Below are positions 1-7,540 of a stretch of DNA of 20,219 bases, piece after piece. The stretch comes from an uncultured Gammaproteobacteria bacterium. GTDB taxonomy: Bacteria; Pseudomonadota; Gammaproteobacteria; GCA-2729495. The stretch spans positions 1-20,219 of the forward strand of contig CAMYJV010000098.1 of assembly GCA_947258805.1 (NCBI GenBank), read 5' to 3'. The position numbers and the translations under genes are program-made. The notes below the pieces were generated by a model, which searched no databases, was not told the origin of the DNA, and saw nothing but the letters and a program-made list of their open reading frames with translations. Position 1 is the first letter of the stretch. Each line of letters opens with the position of its first letter.

Positions 1-305
1 ACAATGGGCTGGGCAGCGAGGTTCCGCCTGGCCTCGAGGCCCCGCGCCGGGAGCTTGCCAGCGACTTTCAGGTCCTGGAGTTCTGCGACGGAGGCGGAGA
101 TCCGGGCCTTGAGAAACTCTTCATTGCGCGGGTCGGCAGCAACACCACGGATGCCGGTAGCTATCGCACTGGCAAGCTCCGCCGTATCGAACAGCTGGCC
201 GACAGGCCGTGCCAGCACGTCGTCCATCCAGGCATGAATGAGTCCCGCAAGCGCCGCACGGGAACCGCGGAGGTTGGTCAGCAGCATATTTTTCCCGGTC
301 GCCAT
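1..305 (-). CDS. Unrecognised protein, C-terminus cut by window edge
   Basis: An open frame begins with ATG at 303-305 and runs off the left edge, giving about 101 residues that start MATGKNMLLTNLRG. Codon choice is GC-rich at third positions, like the neighbours. It starts 28 nt after the stop of the FAD monooxygenase on the same strand, so it is probably the next gene of the same transcript. The Shine-Dalgarno sequence is weak (AAGG only 2 nt before the ATG), so the ATG seven codons in could also be the start. The visible part is rich in Ala and Leu and looks alpha-helical, with no signal peptide, membrane segment or metal motif. I do not recognise the family. Overlapping frames on both strands are less convincing because their composition is Arg/Pro/Ser-rich, as expected of shadows. 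Confidence 0.55.
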   Translation of the reverse strand, partial: MATGKNMLLTNLRGSRAALAGLIHAWMDDVLARPVGQLFDTAELASAIATGIRGVAADPRNEEFLKARISASVAELQDLKVAGKLPARGLEARRNLAAQPI

Positions 306-333
306 GGCCTTGCTGGAGCAAACTCGCAGCCAA

Positions 334-1596
334 CTACGGGTCGATGCTGTATGAGGGTCGCGAATTCAGGGTATCTACCTCGAAACCGGCCGTTTTCTTG
401 AACTCATCAATCACGCACTGCAGCTCTTCCAGCGGCACGAAATCGTGTATGTTCCCGGCGCCTTCCGGGCAACGCGCGGCGACGATTTCGAGCACCTCGT
501 CGGGCCCGTTCTCCCGACTTGCCCGCACGACGCCATTCGCTTTGGGCAAGCGGTCCGCTTCATAGGCCTGGAGCGCCGTGGCAGGATCGTCGTGCGCAGC
601 CAAGGCGTACGCGAGGGCGCGACCATCGATGATTGCCTGGACCGCGCCGTTGGAGCTCACAGGAATCAGCGGATGCGCCGCATCGCCAAGCAAGGTGGTC
701 CGATCGAAGCTCCAGCGCTCAAGGGGATCGCGATCGTAGACCGGAAATTCGAATACCGGGTCCGTGCCCGCAAGCGTGTCGGGTACATTGAACCAATCGA
801 AGTTCCAGTCGGCATAGAGCGCCTGCAGGTCGGGCCGATCAGACAGATTCGTCCAGTCTTCGCTAGGCGCATCACCCTCCGCCACCGGCAAGACTGCGAT
901 CCAGTTGATCAGGCTGCGGCCCTGCCCGGAGCGCTGCAGCGCCTGGGAGATCGGATAGGCCACCAGGCGCAGGCGCTTGTCGCCGATGATGACCATGGTT
1001 TGCCCGTCGAGGTACCTCGGCGCCTCTACCGCCCCCCGGTACAGCACTAGCCCAGCATAGACCGGCCGGCCTTCGTCAGGGTACAGACCGGCCCGGACGG
1101 CGGAGTGCAATCCGTCGGCCCCCACCAGCACGTCGCACTCTACGTCGAAAGCCCCGGCATCCCGGGATCGCTCGAACCGCGCGCTGACGCCGCCCGCGCC
1201 CTGCCGAAAGTTCACGAGTTTCGCGTCGGTGATGACCTTGTCCGCGCCGGCACGCGCTTTGAAGACCTTGAGCAGGGCCATCTGCAAATCGCCGCGGTGC
1301 AAGGACCACTGCGGCCAGCGATAGCCGGCATGCGTGCCACACGGCTGGCTGATGGCCAGTACACCGTCGCGCGTGCAATAGTTCATCGCCGTGGTGCGGA
1401 TTGCAAAGCTGTCGATCTCCGCTTCCAGTCCAAGGTCGATGAACTCGCGCGAAGCATGGGGAAGGATGTTGATGCCGACGCCGAGCGGGCGCACCTCGGC
1501 CACGGATTCGAACACGGTCACGTCGATACCCGCGCGCTCCAGGCTAAGCGCAGCGGTCAGTCCGCCAATTCCGGCACCGGCGATAACGACTTTCAT
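334..1596 (-). CDS. FAD-dependent monooxygenase (PhzS/salicylate-hydroxylase type)
   Basis: This 420-residue class A flavoprotein monooxygenase would use NAD(P)H and O2 to hydroxylate an aromatic or similar substrate in the cytoplasm. All three family signatures are visible: the dinucleotide motif GAGIGG at residues 7-12, the DG motif around 154-165 (CDVLVGADGLHS), and the GD motif around 303-309 (LLGDAAHP). R101 in SLHRGDL is the usual conserved Arg. Length is normal for the group. The C-terminal half resembles phenazine monooxygenase PhzS and its uncharacterised 'flavin-dependent oxidoreductase' relatives. It starts 25 nt after the fdhD stop with no clear Shine-Dalgarno sequence, so it probably belongs to the same transcript as the molybdoenzyme genes. 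The substrate is unknown; neighbourhood with a Mo enzyme does not identify it. Confidence 0.9.
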   Translation of the reverse strand: MKVVIAGAGIGGLTAALSLERAGIDVTVFESVAEVRPLGVGINILPHASREFIDLGLEAEIDSFAIRTTAMNYCTRDGVLAISQPCGTHAGYRWPQWSLHRGDLQMALLKVFKARAGADKVITDAKLVNFRQGAGGVSARFERSRDAGAFDVECDVLVGADGLHSAVRAGLYPDEGRPVYAGLVLYRGAVEAPRYLDGQTMVIIGDKRLRLVAYPISQALQRSGQGRSLINWIAVLPVAEGDAPSEDWTNLSDRPDLQALYADWNFDWFNVPDTLAGTDPVFEFPVYDRDPLERWSFDRTTLLGDAAHPLIPVSSNGAVQAIIDGRALAYALAAHDDPATALQAYEADRLPKANGVVRASRENGPDEVLEIVAARCPEGAGNIHDFVPLEELQCVIDEFKKTAGFEVDTLNSRPSYSIDP

Positions 1597-1621
1597 AATC
1601 GTGTCAAATTAGCAGGCCGCT

Positions 1622-2521
1622 TCATGGTCCGCCAGACTGGTGACGGTCGGGAATTTCCGCAATGCGCTCCGGGTGTGAATAGATAGTGGCGCGCCCACCC
1701 CGCACAAAGCCGCACAGCGTGATGCCGAAACGCTTGCCGATGTCGATTGCCAGCGACGTCGGCGCAGAGACCGCGGCGATAATCTCGAAACCGGCCCGGG
1801 CGGCCTTGGTAACCATCTCCAGGCTCATCCGGCTGGACAGCAGTACACCGCAACCGTCCAGATTCGTGTTCGTGAGCAGGCACTTGCCGATCACTTTGTC
1901 CAGCGCGTTGTGCCGGCCGAGATCTTCGGCCACGGCGAGAATCCGGGCATTGCGGTCAAATACCGCGGCCGCATGGGCGCCACCCGTCATGCCGAACACC
2001 CGCTGCAGCTCGCGCATCGCGCCCATCAGCTGACCGAACTGCTCCGAACCCAACTGGACGGTCCGGGCCACTGGCGTCAGGTCGCCGACGGCGTTTTCCA
2101 ACGACTCCCGCTCACCGCACACCCCGCAGGCGCTGCCCATGACTACATCCTTGCGCCGCACCGCCACGGCAGCGGGATCCACCAGCTGCACTTGCACGAT
2201 GCTGGGATCGCTGGCGCAGATTTCCATCTTCGCGATATCGCTGATGCCGCCAATCAGGCCCTCCGTGAACATGAAGCCGGCGGCCAGCGCGAGGACCTCG
2301 GGGTCTTCCGTGGCCGCCATCATGCCGGCATCGGCGGTAAAGCCCAGCACCTCGCGTGAAGAATCCGTCGGGGTCCACATGAGCGTGTACCAGCCAACGC
2401 TATCCACGTCGATGGAGATCATGGCCTCCTCCACGACGTGCGTTTGCGCGTGTTCCGGCTGGCCTTGCGCGGGCAGGAACCATGCGTCGACTGACCGCAC
2501 CCCGTGGGCGCCGGTCGGCAC
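1622..2521 (-). CDS. fdhD: FdhD, sulfurtransferase for molybdoenzyme maturation
   Basis: FdhD takes sulfur from a cysteine desulfurase and places it on the Mo-bisMGD cofactor of enzymes such as formate dehydrogenase. The sequence carries the signature GSACGVCGERESLE with the two sulfur-transferring cysteines at about residues 132 and 135. It also has the N-terminal FMFTEGLIGG segment and the DLGRHNALDK and SSRMSLEMV blocks. The 5' end is uncertain. Family similarity extends well upstream of the first internal ATG (MISIDVD), yet no in-frame ATG exists there short of one deep inside the preceding gene. I use the GTG at 2521 (299 aa); a CTG at 2566, preceded by GGCGGA, is an alternative. Its place directly after the nrfD-like gene implies that it matures the molybdoenzyme encoded upstream. 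Confidence 0.9.
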   Translation of the reverse strand: MPTGAHGVRSVDAWFLPAQGQPEHAQTHVVEEAMISIDVDSVGWYTLMWTPTDSSREVLGFTADAGMMAATEDPEVLALAAGFMFTEGLIGGISDIAKMEICASDPSIVQVQLVDPAAVAVRRKDVVMGSACGVCGERESLENAVGDLTPVARTVQLGSEQFGQLMGAMRELQRVFGMTGGAHAAAVFDRNARILAVAEDLGRHNALDKVIGKCLLTNTNLDGCGVLLSSRMSLEMVTKAARAGFEIIAAVSAPTSLAIDIGKRFGITLCGFVRGGRATIYSHPERIAEIPDRHQSGGP

Positions 2522-2589
2522 AGACTCGGACTTTTTGGAGCGGCCTTTTGGAGCGTCGGTACTCAGGGATTCCGCCCGGCTAGTGCCTG

Positions 2590-3498
2590 CTAGGGCCGGA
2601 AACTCATGATGGGCTCGAACAGGCCGGCCTTGAAGATCAGCACCCGGAAGCTGTAGTAACCCGCCAGTACCCCGGCCGCTGCGAGCAGGACCGCGGCGTA
2701 GCTGCCGCCGGCGGACCAGAGCAACGCTGCGGGCACGAGAATGCCCACGGCCCAGGTCACGCCCCAGTACCACTGCGCGTAGTAGCTGCGGGTCAGCAGC
2801 TCCACCGACTTCCGGCCTCCGGGAGACCCGTGATACGCAGCGTGCAGCAAACTCAGGTGCACAACCGCGAGCAGGCCCATCAGCACCAGGCCCGCGGTCA
2901 GGACAGCGCCGCGAAGTTCAGGCTGCGCGGCCAACACACTGTTCCAGCCCAGCACCAGGTTCACCATCACCCCGCCGCTCAGCGCGTAGACGAGGCTTGA
3001 GACCGGCATCATGCCGGTGCTCCACAACGCGATGGCCGTGGAATGGGACATTGCAAATCCCTGGTAGGTGGCAACGACCAGGGCAGACAGGAAGGCCAGG
3101 CCCTTCACGACGCCTACAAGAGTCTCTGAAATGCCCAGGGTCTCGGCCAGCCCAAACCACGCCAGCCCCAGGTACGCAAAGCCGAAGCCGGCGTAAAACA
3201 CGATGGACAGCAAACCCCGGCTGATCCAGGACCGGTCAGGCCGCAGGATCGCGCGCCACGACTTCATCGGCACACCCATATGCGACAGGTGGAAGTAGGT
3301 CTTCAAAAAACAGGTGAGCAACAAACCGGCCAGCATGCCGGGCATAAAGTCCAGGAAAGCGGCGACCAGGAATATCCCGCCACCCAGTTCCCCGCAGAAG
3401 AACGCGTTGGCCATCGGCGTGTCCCAGTAGCGCTGGAACCGGTAACCGACGTTGAAACTGTCGCCGACAATCGGCAAGTCTCGGGAGCGTGTCACCAC
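2590..3498 (-). CDS. NrfD/PsrC-type membrane anchor subunit
   Basis: This 302-residue integral membrane protein of the NrfD/polysulfide reductase family would exchange electrons between the quinone pool and the iron-sulfur subunit encoded just upstream. About eight hydrophobic segments can be placed near residues 35-53, 54-66, 94-117, 127-145, 163-185, 197-219, 243-262 and 267-290. The first carries the family-like GELGGGIFLVAAFLD signature. There are no haem-ligand patterns typical of cytochrome b anchors. The start is the GTG at 3498, with GAGGA seven nt upstream and a second GTG immediately after it. It follows the ferredoxin gene by 18 nt. The order catalytic, ferredoxin, anchor is the standard order for complex iron-sulfur molybdoenzymes. 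Confidence 0.88.
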   Translation of the reverse strand: MVTRSRDLPIVGDSFNVGYRFQRYWDTPMANAFFCGELGGGIFLVAAFLDFMPGMLAGLLLTCFLKTYFHLSHMGVPMKSWRAILRPDRSWISRGLLSIVFYAGFGFAYLGLAWFGLAETLGISETLVGVVKGLAFLSALVVATYQGFAMSHSTAIALWSTGMMPVSSLVYALSGGVMVNLVLGWNSVLAAQPELRGAVLTAGLVLMGLLAVVHLSLLHAAYHGSPGGRKSVELLTRSYYAQWYWGVTWAVGILVPAALLWSAGGSYAAVLLAAAGVLAGYYSFRVLIFKAGLFEPIMSFRP

Positions 3499-3516
3499 TT
3501 GCTTGTCCTCGCTGCT

Positions 3517-4140
3517 CTAATTAGTCCAGTTGACGTAGAAGACCTTGGGTTTAGTGTTCTTCTCCGGCAACGGCGCGCGGCCGCCCTTCTCGCGGATCAG
3601 TTTGCTGGGCTTGCTGTCCGGATCGTCCAGGTCGCCGAAGATGCGGGCATCCGTCGGACAGGTCACAACGCAGGCGGGATCCAGGCCCTCGTCCACCCGG
3701 CCACTGCAGAAATCACACTTGGTGACCATGCCGGGCGTGTACCGGACATAGCCCTGTTCTTCGAAAGGCGTGATCTCACCGGTGCCGAACAGGCCGTCCT
3801 TGAACAGGTGCGGGCTCAACTCACTGCGCTGGTCGTAGGGACAGGCCACCGCGCACGACCCGCAGCCAATGCACTTGTCCGAGTCCACCATTACTATGCC
3901 GTCATCGCGCGTGTACGTCGCGCCACTCGGGCAGACTTTCTCGCACGGCGCGTCCTCGCAGTGATTACATAGCGTCGGGATGTAAACCCGGTTGACCGTC
4001 GGGTAGACGCCGTACTCCTCGCTCAGGGTCCGTGTAAACAGCACACCATCCGGCAGCGAATTCTCCTGCTTGCAGCCGATCACGCAGGCGTTGCAGCCAA
4101 TGCAACGCTTCAGGTCAAAGACCATGCCCCATCTTGCCAT
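3517..4140 (-). CDS. Four-[4Fe-4S] ferredoxin subunit (DmsB/PsrB/NrfC type)
   Basis: This 207-residue electron-transfer subunit has sixteen cysteines in four groups: C13/16/19/23, C58/61/66/70, C90/93/96/100 and C142/145/157/161. The pattern is the DmsB/PsrB/NrfC arrangement, in which the fourth group has a long insertion between its second and third cysteine (here 11 residues). It wires the molybdopterin subunit to the NrfD-type anchor. The ATG overlaps the stop of the catalytic gene by one base (TGATG), which indicates translational coupling. The protein has no signal peptide, as is normal for this subunit. In periplasmic members it is carried out by the catalytic subunit's Tat signal, which is absent here. 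Confidence 0.93.
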   Translation of the reverse strand: MARWGMVFDLKRCIGCNACVIGCKQENSLPDGVLFTRTLSEEYGVYPTVNRVYIPTLCNHCEDAPCEKVCPSGATYTRDDGIVMVDSDKCIGCGSCAVACPYDQRSELSPHLFKDGLFGTGEITPFEEQGYVRYTPGMVTKCDFCSGRVDEGLDPACVVTCPTDARIFGDLDDPDSKPSKLIREKGGRAPLPEKNTKPKVFYVNWTN

Positions 4141-6767
4141 CAGTGATGCGTCCTTCCTTTACCAGGCTCAGCCAGTTCGTCAATCATGTCGTAGACAGAG
4201 CCGCCGTCCAGCAGGAACTGCGGCCAGCCATCCAGCTTGGTGATCTTCACCTTGCAGACCGTCTCCGGCTGCCCCGTGACACCGTCCGTATTGTTCAGGT
4301 CGTAGGGCAGCAGGTCGTTGAAGTGCCCGCCGGCGTGTTTCACGCCACCCAGCTTGCCCTTGGTGCGGGACAGGGCGTTGGATACGCCCAGGGTGTCGGG
4401 CTGCCATCCCTCGGAGGTACCGATGCGCCCGTAGATCATGCCGTAGGGCGACTCGACCTTGACGATGTCCATCGCCTTCACGCCCTGCTTCTCTGCCGTC
4501 TTCGGGTTCAGCATCACCGCGATGTGCACCGGGTCGCGGTAGACGATGTCCTGGATCCACGGGTTGCTGAGGCTCTCGCCGAAGTTCAGCTGCACGTCCT
4601 TGTAGAACATGCCGTACAGGTCGTACTCGGGGGGCTCCTCGTGAACCGGGTCCAGCCTTGCCGTCGGCAGCGGCTGGTAATCCTCAAAGGCCCACTCATG
4701 CCGGAACGGCACGTTGGCGGCCTCCATCTTCGCCTGCAGGTCATCGCGGATTGTGACCATGTCCTCGATGTAGAAATGCAGGCGCATGCCTTCCCACGGC
4801 CGGTACCACTTGTCCAGGCGCCGCTCGGTCACCGAGTGTCCGTGCTCGATGTACCAGTCGAGGTCCTTGTCGTTCCAGAGCTGGCCGCGCCGCTCGGCAA
4901 TTTCCTTGTCCGTGTAGCGCGTCCCGGGCTGGAGCTTCAGGTGCGGCTTGTGGTTGAAGCCCAGAACAGCATTCTGCACTTCGTTGTAGGCGTCGAGGAT
5001 ACCGAGGCGCTCGCTCAGCTCGTAGAAGATGTCTTCTTCGGACTTGGTGTCGTACAGCGGCTCGGTAACGGGCTGGCGCATGCACATGCCTTCGGTATGC
5101 GGCGGCTCGATCATGGTCATGTTCCAGGATTCGAACACGTCGTTGGACGGCAGGATGACGTCGGCCCACTGGGTCGTCTCCGTGGGAATGATGTCCACGA
5201 CCACGATAAATTTGAAACTCCGCATGTAGTCGAACCACTTCTCGCGGGAGCCCTGCATGGCCCAGATCGGGTTCGAGTGACAGACCACCATGGTGTCCGG
5301 CTTGAACGTCACGCCGTACTTCTCCGGGTCTTCGAACACCACCATGTTCAGGTGGGGCGGGTGCACGCCCACCGGGAAGTAGTCAATCAGGTGGTAGGTA
5401 TTGGGCGGGTAGGAAAACGGCGGCAGCGGCCCGAGCTGGTGAGGCGTCGGATGCAGCATGCCGTTTTCACCCATGGCCACGTGACTGTTGTCGACCCACT
5501 GGTCGTCCAGGGTCACACCCATGTGGCCACCCGGCGCGTCGATGGAACCAATCAGGAAATTGACCATCTTGAAGGCATGGTTGGTCTGGAAGCCCAGCTT
5601 GTGGCCCTGGGCGCCCCGGTAGTAGTTATAGGCGGCCGGGCGCAGCGGCATGATGCGCCCGTCGATTTCAATCTTCAGGTCCTGGGCAATGCCGGCTTCG
5701 TCGTAGAAGCGTTTCGCCAGTTCGCGCACCGTCTTCGCCGGTACGGTGGTCAGCGGCTCCATGGCCTCGGGCGAGCAGTCTTCCAGGATGTCCTTGAAGC
5801 GCTGGTAGGCCGGCCTGCAGGCCTTGCCCTCGACGGTGTAGTGCCCTTCCAGGGCGAGCTTGCCGATGCTGGGGTCATCCCAAAGCTTGGCCTGCTTGGC
5901 CACTGTGTCCCAGACGTAGATCTTGCCCTCGCTGTTCTTGACGAAATACCCGTCGTCGCCCACGAGGTACGGCGCGTTCGTGTCCTTGCGCAGGAACTTG
6001 AAGTCGACCCAGTTTTCGCTCACGAGAACGTGACACAGGCTCAGCGCGAACTGCCGGTCCGTGGCCGGCTTGATCGGTATCCACTGTTCCGACTTGGCGG
6101 CGGAAATCGACAGTCGCGGCTCCACGGTTACGCATTGCATGCCGCGCTCCGCACGAGCTTCGGCCACCCAGGCCGACTGGGCCGCCGCGTGCAGGTGCGA
6201 CGAGAAGCCGTCACCGGTGCCGTCGTTCAGCCAGAAGTTGCAGTACTTCGCATCATTGGCGCCAGCGAAGGCTGAATGAATGTAACCGTTCACCGGGTGA
6301 TAGGCACCGCCGCACATGGTGCCGCCAGACTGGAAGAAATTGCCGCAGCCAAAGGACAGGGCCCAGTTCCAGACCCCCATTTTCTGAAAATCTTCGATGG
6401 ACGGTACGATGCGCCGCGGGTCGTCTTCCAGTGCATCCTTGAGTTTCGCGGTGACGATGTCGAAGGCCTCGTCCCAGCTGATGGGCTCCCACATCGGATC
6501 TTCGTTCGGGCCTTTATTGGGATTAGTCCGCTTCAGGGGCTGCTTGAAACGGTTCGGATCGTAGTGCCGCATGATCGCCGAGTTGCCCTTCGGGCACAGC
6601 TTGCCGCGGTTCGACGGGTTGGTCGGGTCGCCCTCAACCTTATTGATGACCCCATCGTCGGTCACGTGAATGAGGTTGGTACACGAGTGCAGGCACATCT
6701 TGCAGGTGGACTTCACCCACTTCCCCGGCTTGATGGAGTTGTGTACGGCTTTCGGATTCGCGGCCAT
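4140..6767 (-). CDS. Molybdopterin (Mo-bisMGD) oxidoreductase, catalytic subunit
   Basis: This is an 875-residue DMSO-reductase-superfamily protein. A [4Fe-4S] motif C22-x2-C25-x3-C29-x28-C58 is followed by K60 in LCPKG, the lysine that usually links the cluster to the pterin. The WEPISWDEAFD block at 93-103 is typical. The likely Mo ligand is C152 in GGTMCGGAYHP, at the position of the NapA/PsrA ligand Cys. It is not followed by His, unlike formate dehydrogenases. I chose the ATG at 6767; an in-frame ATG at 6818 and a TTG at 6824 are alternatives, and a stop codon lies directly before the TTG. None of these starts gives a twin-arginine signal. Partners are the ferredoxin and NrfD-type genes downstream, with FdhD for maturation. 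The substrate and the direction of electron flow are unknown; I do not place it in a characterised clade. Confidence 0.9.
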   Translation of the reverse strand: MAANPKAVHNSIKPGKWVKSTCKMCLHSCTNLIHVTDDGVINKVEGDPTNPSNRGKLCPKGNSAIMRHYDPNRFKQPLKRTNPNKGPNEDPMWEPISWDEAFDIVTAKLKDALEDDPRRIVPSIEDFQKMGVWNWALSFGCGNFFQSGGTMCGGAYHPVNGYIHSAFAGANDAKYCNFWLNDGTGDGFSSHLHAAAQSAWVAEARAERGMQCVTVEPRLSISAAKSEQWIPIKPATDRQFALSLCHVLVSENWVDFKFLRKDTNAPYLVGDDGYFVKNSEGKIYVWDTVAKQAKLWDDPSIGKLALEGHYTVEGKACRPAYQRFKDILEDCSPEAMEPLTTVPAKTVRELAKRFYDEAGIAQDLKIEIDGRIMPLRPAAYNYYRGAQGHKLGFQTNHAFKMVNFLIGSIDAPGGHMGVTLDDQWVDNSHVAMGENGMLHPTPHQLGPLPPFSYPPNTYHLIDYFPVGVHPPHLNMVVFEDPEKYGVTFKPDTMVVCHSNPIWAMQGSREKWFDYMRSFKFIVVVDIIPTETTQWADVILPSNDVFESWNMTMIEPPHTEGMCMRQPVTEPLYDTKSEEDIFYELSERLGILDAYNEVQNAVLGFNHKPHLKLQPGTRYTDKEIAERRGQLWNDKDLDWYIEHGHSVTERRLDKWYRPWEGMRLHFYIEDMVTIRDDLQAKMEAANVPFRHEWAFEDYQPLPTARLDPVHEEPPEYDLYGMFYKDVQLNFGESLSNPWIQDIVYRDPVHIAVMLNPKTAEKQGVKAMDIVKVESPYGMIYGRIGTSEGWQPDTLGVSNALSRTKGKLGGVKHAGGHFNDLLPYDLNNTDGVTGQPETVCKVKITKLDGWPQFLLDGGSVYDMIDELAEPGKGRTHH

Positions 6768-7075
6768 GGCAAATGCCCCCGTTAAGGACCTGTCAGCAGC
6801 GCCCCGGGTGGGACGCATCGGCAATCAATGACTGTTCCATACTCTCGGCAGCGCGGCAAGCACGACCCGGCCAGTGTGATCCAGGCGGTCACGTCCGTGC
6901 CTGGGTGTCGTCATGCAGCACCCGGCTCGGCGGCGGTGAGGAGGCTGTTTCCCATCTGACAGCCTCAGCGCGCTACCGCTGTATCCTAGCGTGCCGACGG
7001 GAGCAGGCGTTTTGGCGAAAAGGGCACCCGTTAGTGCGAAAGCGGCACCGGCGGCCGGCCGGCGCCGGCGGGGCC
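6768..7075. other. Leader and spacer upstream of the molybdoenzyme operon
   Basis: These 308 bases lie between the molybdoenzyme start and the end of the small membrane protein gene, all transcribed leftward. They must hold the operon promoter if the unit is not read through from the AraC gene. On the minus strand a TAGGAT (-10-like) occurs near 6985, but I find no convincing -35 partner and no good sigma-54 -24/-12 pair. A strongly GC-rich CCGG/GCCGGC palindromic stretch at about 7045-7072 could fold just after the upstream gene and might limit read-through, but no T-run follows. No convincing gene is present; the open frames have shadow-like Arg/Pro composition. Confidence 0.4.
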
Positions 7076-7516
7076 TCAATCCAGCAGGTTCAGCGGCACT
7101 TCCTTGTCTGTTTCCAGCCCGCCGGCGTTGGTCCAGCTGACCTGCAGCCGGAAGTTGCGCGGGGTGTCAGCGCTCACCGCCACCGGGATCTGGACATAAC
7201 CGCCGGGGTCGATCTGGCGCACCGGCAGCTGGGCTGCGGCACTGGTTACGGGGCTCGCCGCCGGCGGAACATCGTCGAGCATCTCCAGCCGGATATTGCG
7301 GGCCACGCTGCCGCCCCGGTTAGCGAGCGTGAAGTTGTACTTGCCCTCGTCCATTTTCAGGAACAGCACCTGCACGTCCGTCTGCTGCTGATTGGCGATA
7401 AACGCATCCACCCGGTCGCGCGATCGCAATGCCGCCGACGCCCGGGTGTAGGCAACAATGGCTACCAGCAAGGCGGCCACGGCCAGCAGCAGGCTCAGTA
7501 TTTCTGCAGTGGTCAT
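7076..7516 (-). CDS. Small membrane-anchored protein with predicted beta domain
   Basis: This is a 146-residue protein of unknown family. Residues about 5-23 form one strongly hydrophobic helix (EILSLLLAVAALLVAIVAY) followed by Arg residues, which fits an N-terminal membrane anchor or uncleaved signal. The remainder alternates short hydrophobic and polar stretches (VQVLFLKM, YNFTLANRG, RNIRLEML, VQIPVAV, FRLQVSW), like an immunoglobulin-type beta sandwich. There are no cysteines and no catalytic motif that I can see. It begins 24 nt after the stop of the AraC-family regulator on the same strand and may be co-transcribed with it. The Shine-Dalgarno sequence is weak (GGCAGG). The frame is a real gene judging by codon use and sensible protein composition. 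Its role is not known. Confidence 0.75.
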   Translation of the reverse strand: MTTAEILSLLLAVAALLVAIVAYTRASAALRSRDRVDAFIANQQQTDVQVLFLKMDEGKYNFTLANRGGSVARNIRLEMLDDVPPAASPVTSAAAQLPVRQIDPGGYVQIPVAVSADTPRNFRLQVSWTNAGGLETDKEVPLNLLD

Positions 7517-7540
7517 CAGGCCTGCCCGACGGCCGGCGCC

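Noticed and set aside
4134..6275. A 713-codon plus-strand open frame opposite the molybdoenzyme gene
   Set aside because: It is rich in His, Val, Arg and Leu with no motif, and lies antisense to a gene with clear cofactor motifs; a high-GC shadow.
4140..6767. Naming the molybdoenzyme a formate dehydrogenase because fdhD is adjacent
   Set aside because: The putative ligand Cys lacks the adjacent His typical of formate dehydrogenases, and the rest of the protein does not suggest that assignment.
6975..7000. A sigma-54 promoter upstream of the molybdoenzyme operon (GGCAC...)
   Set aside because: The -12 GC element with correct spacing and a TTGCA-like sequence is not present.
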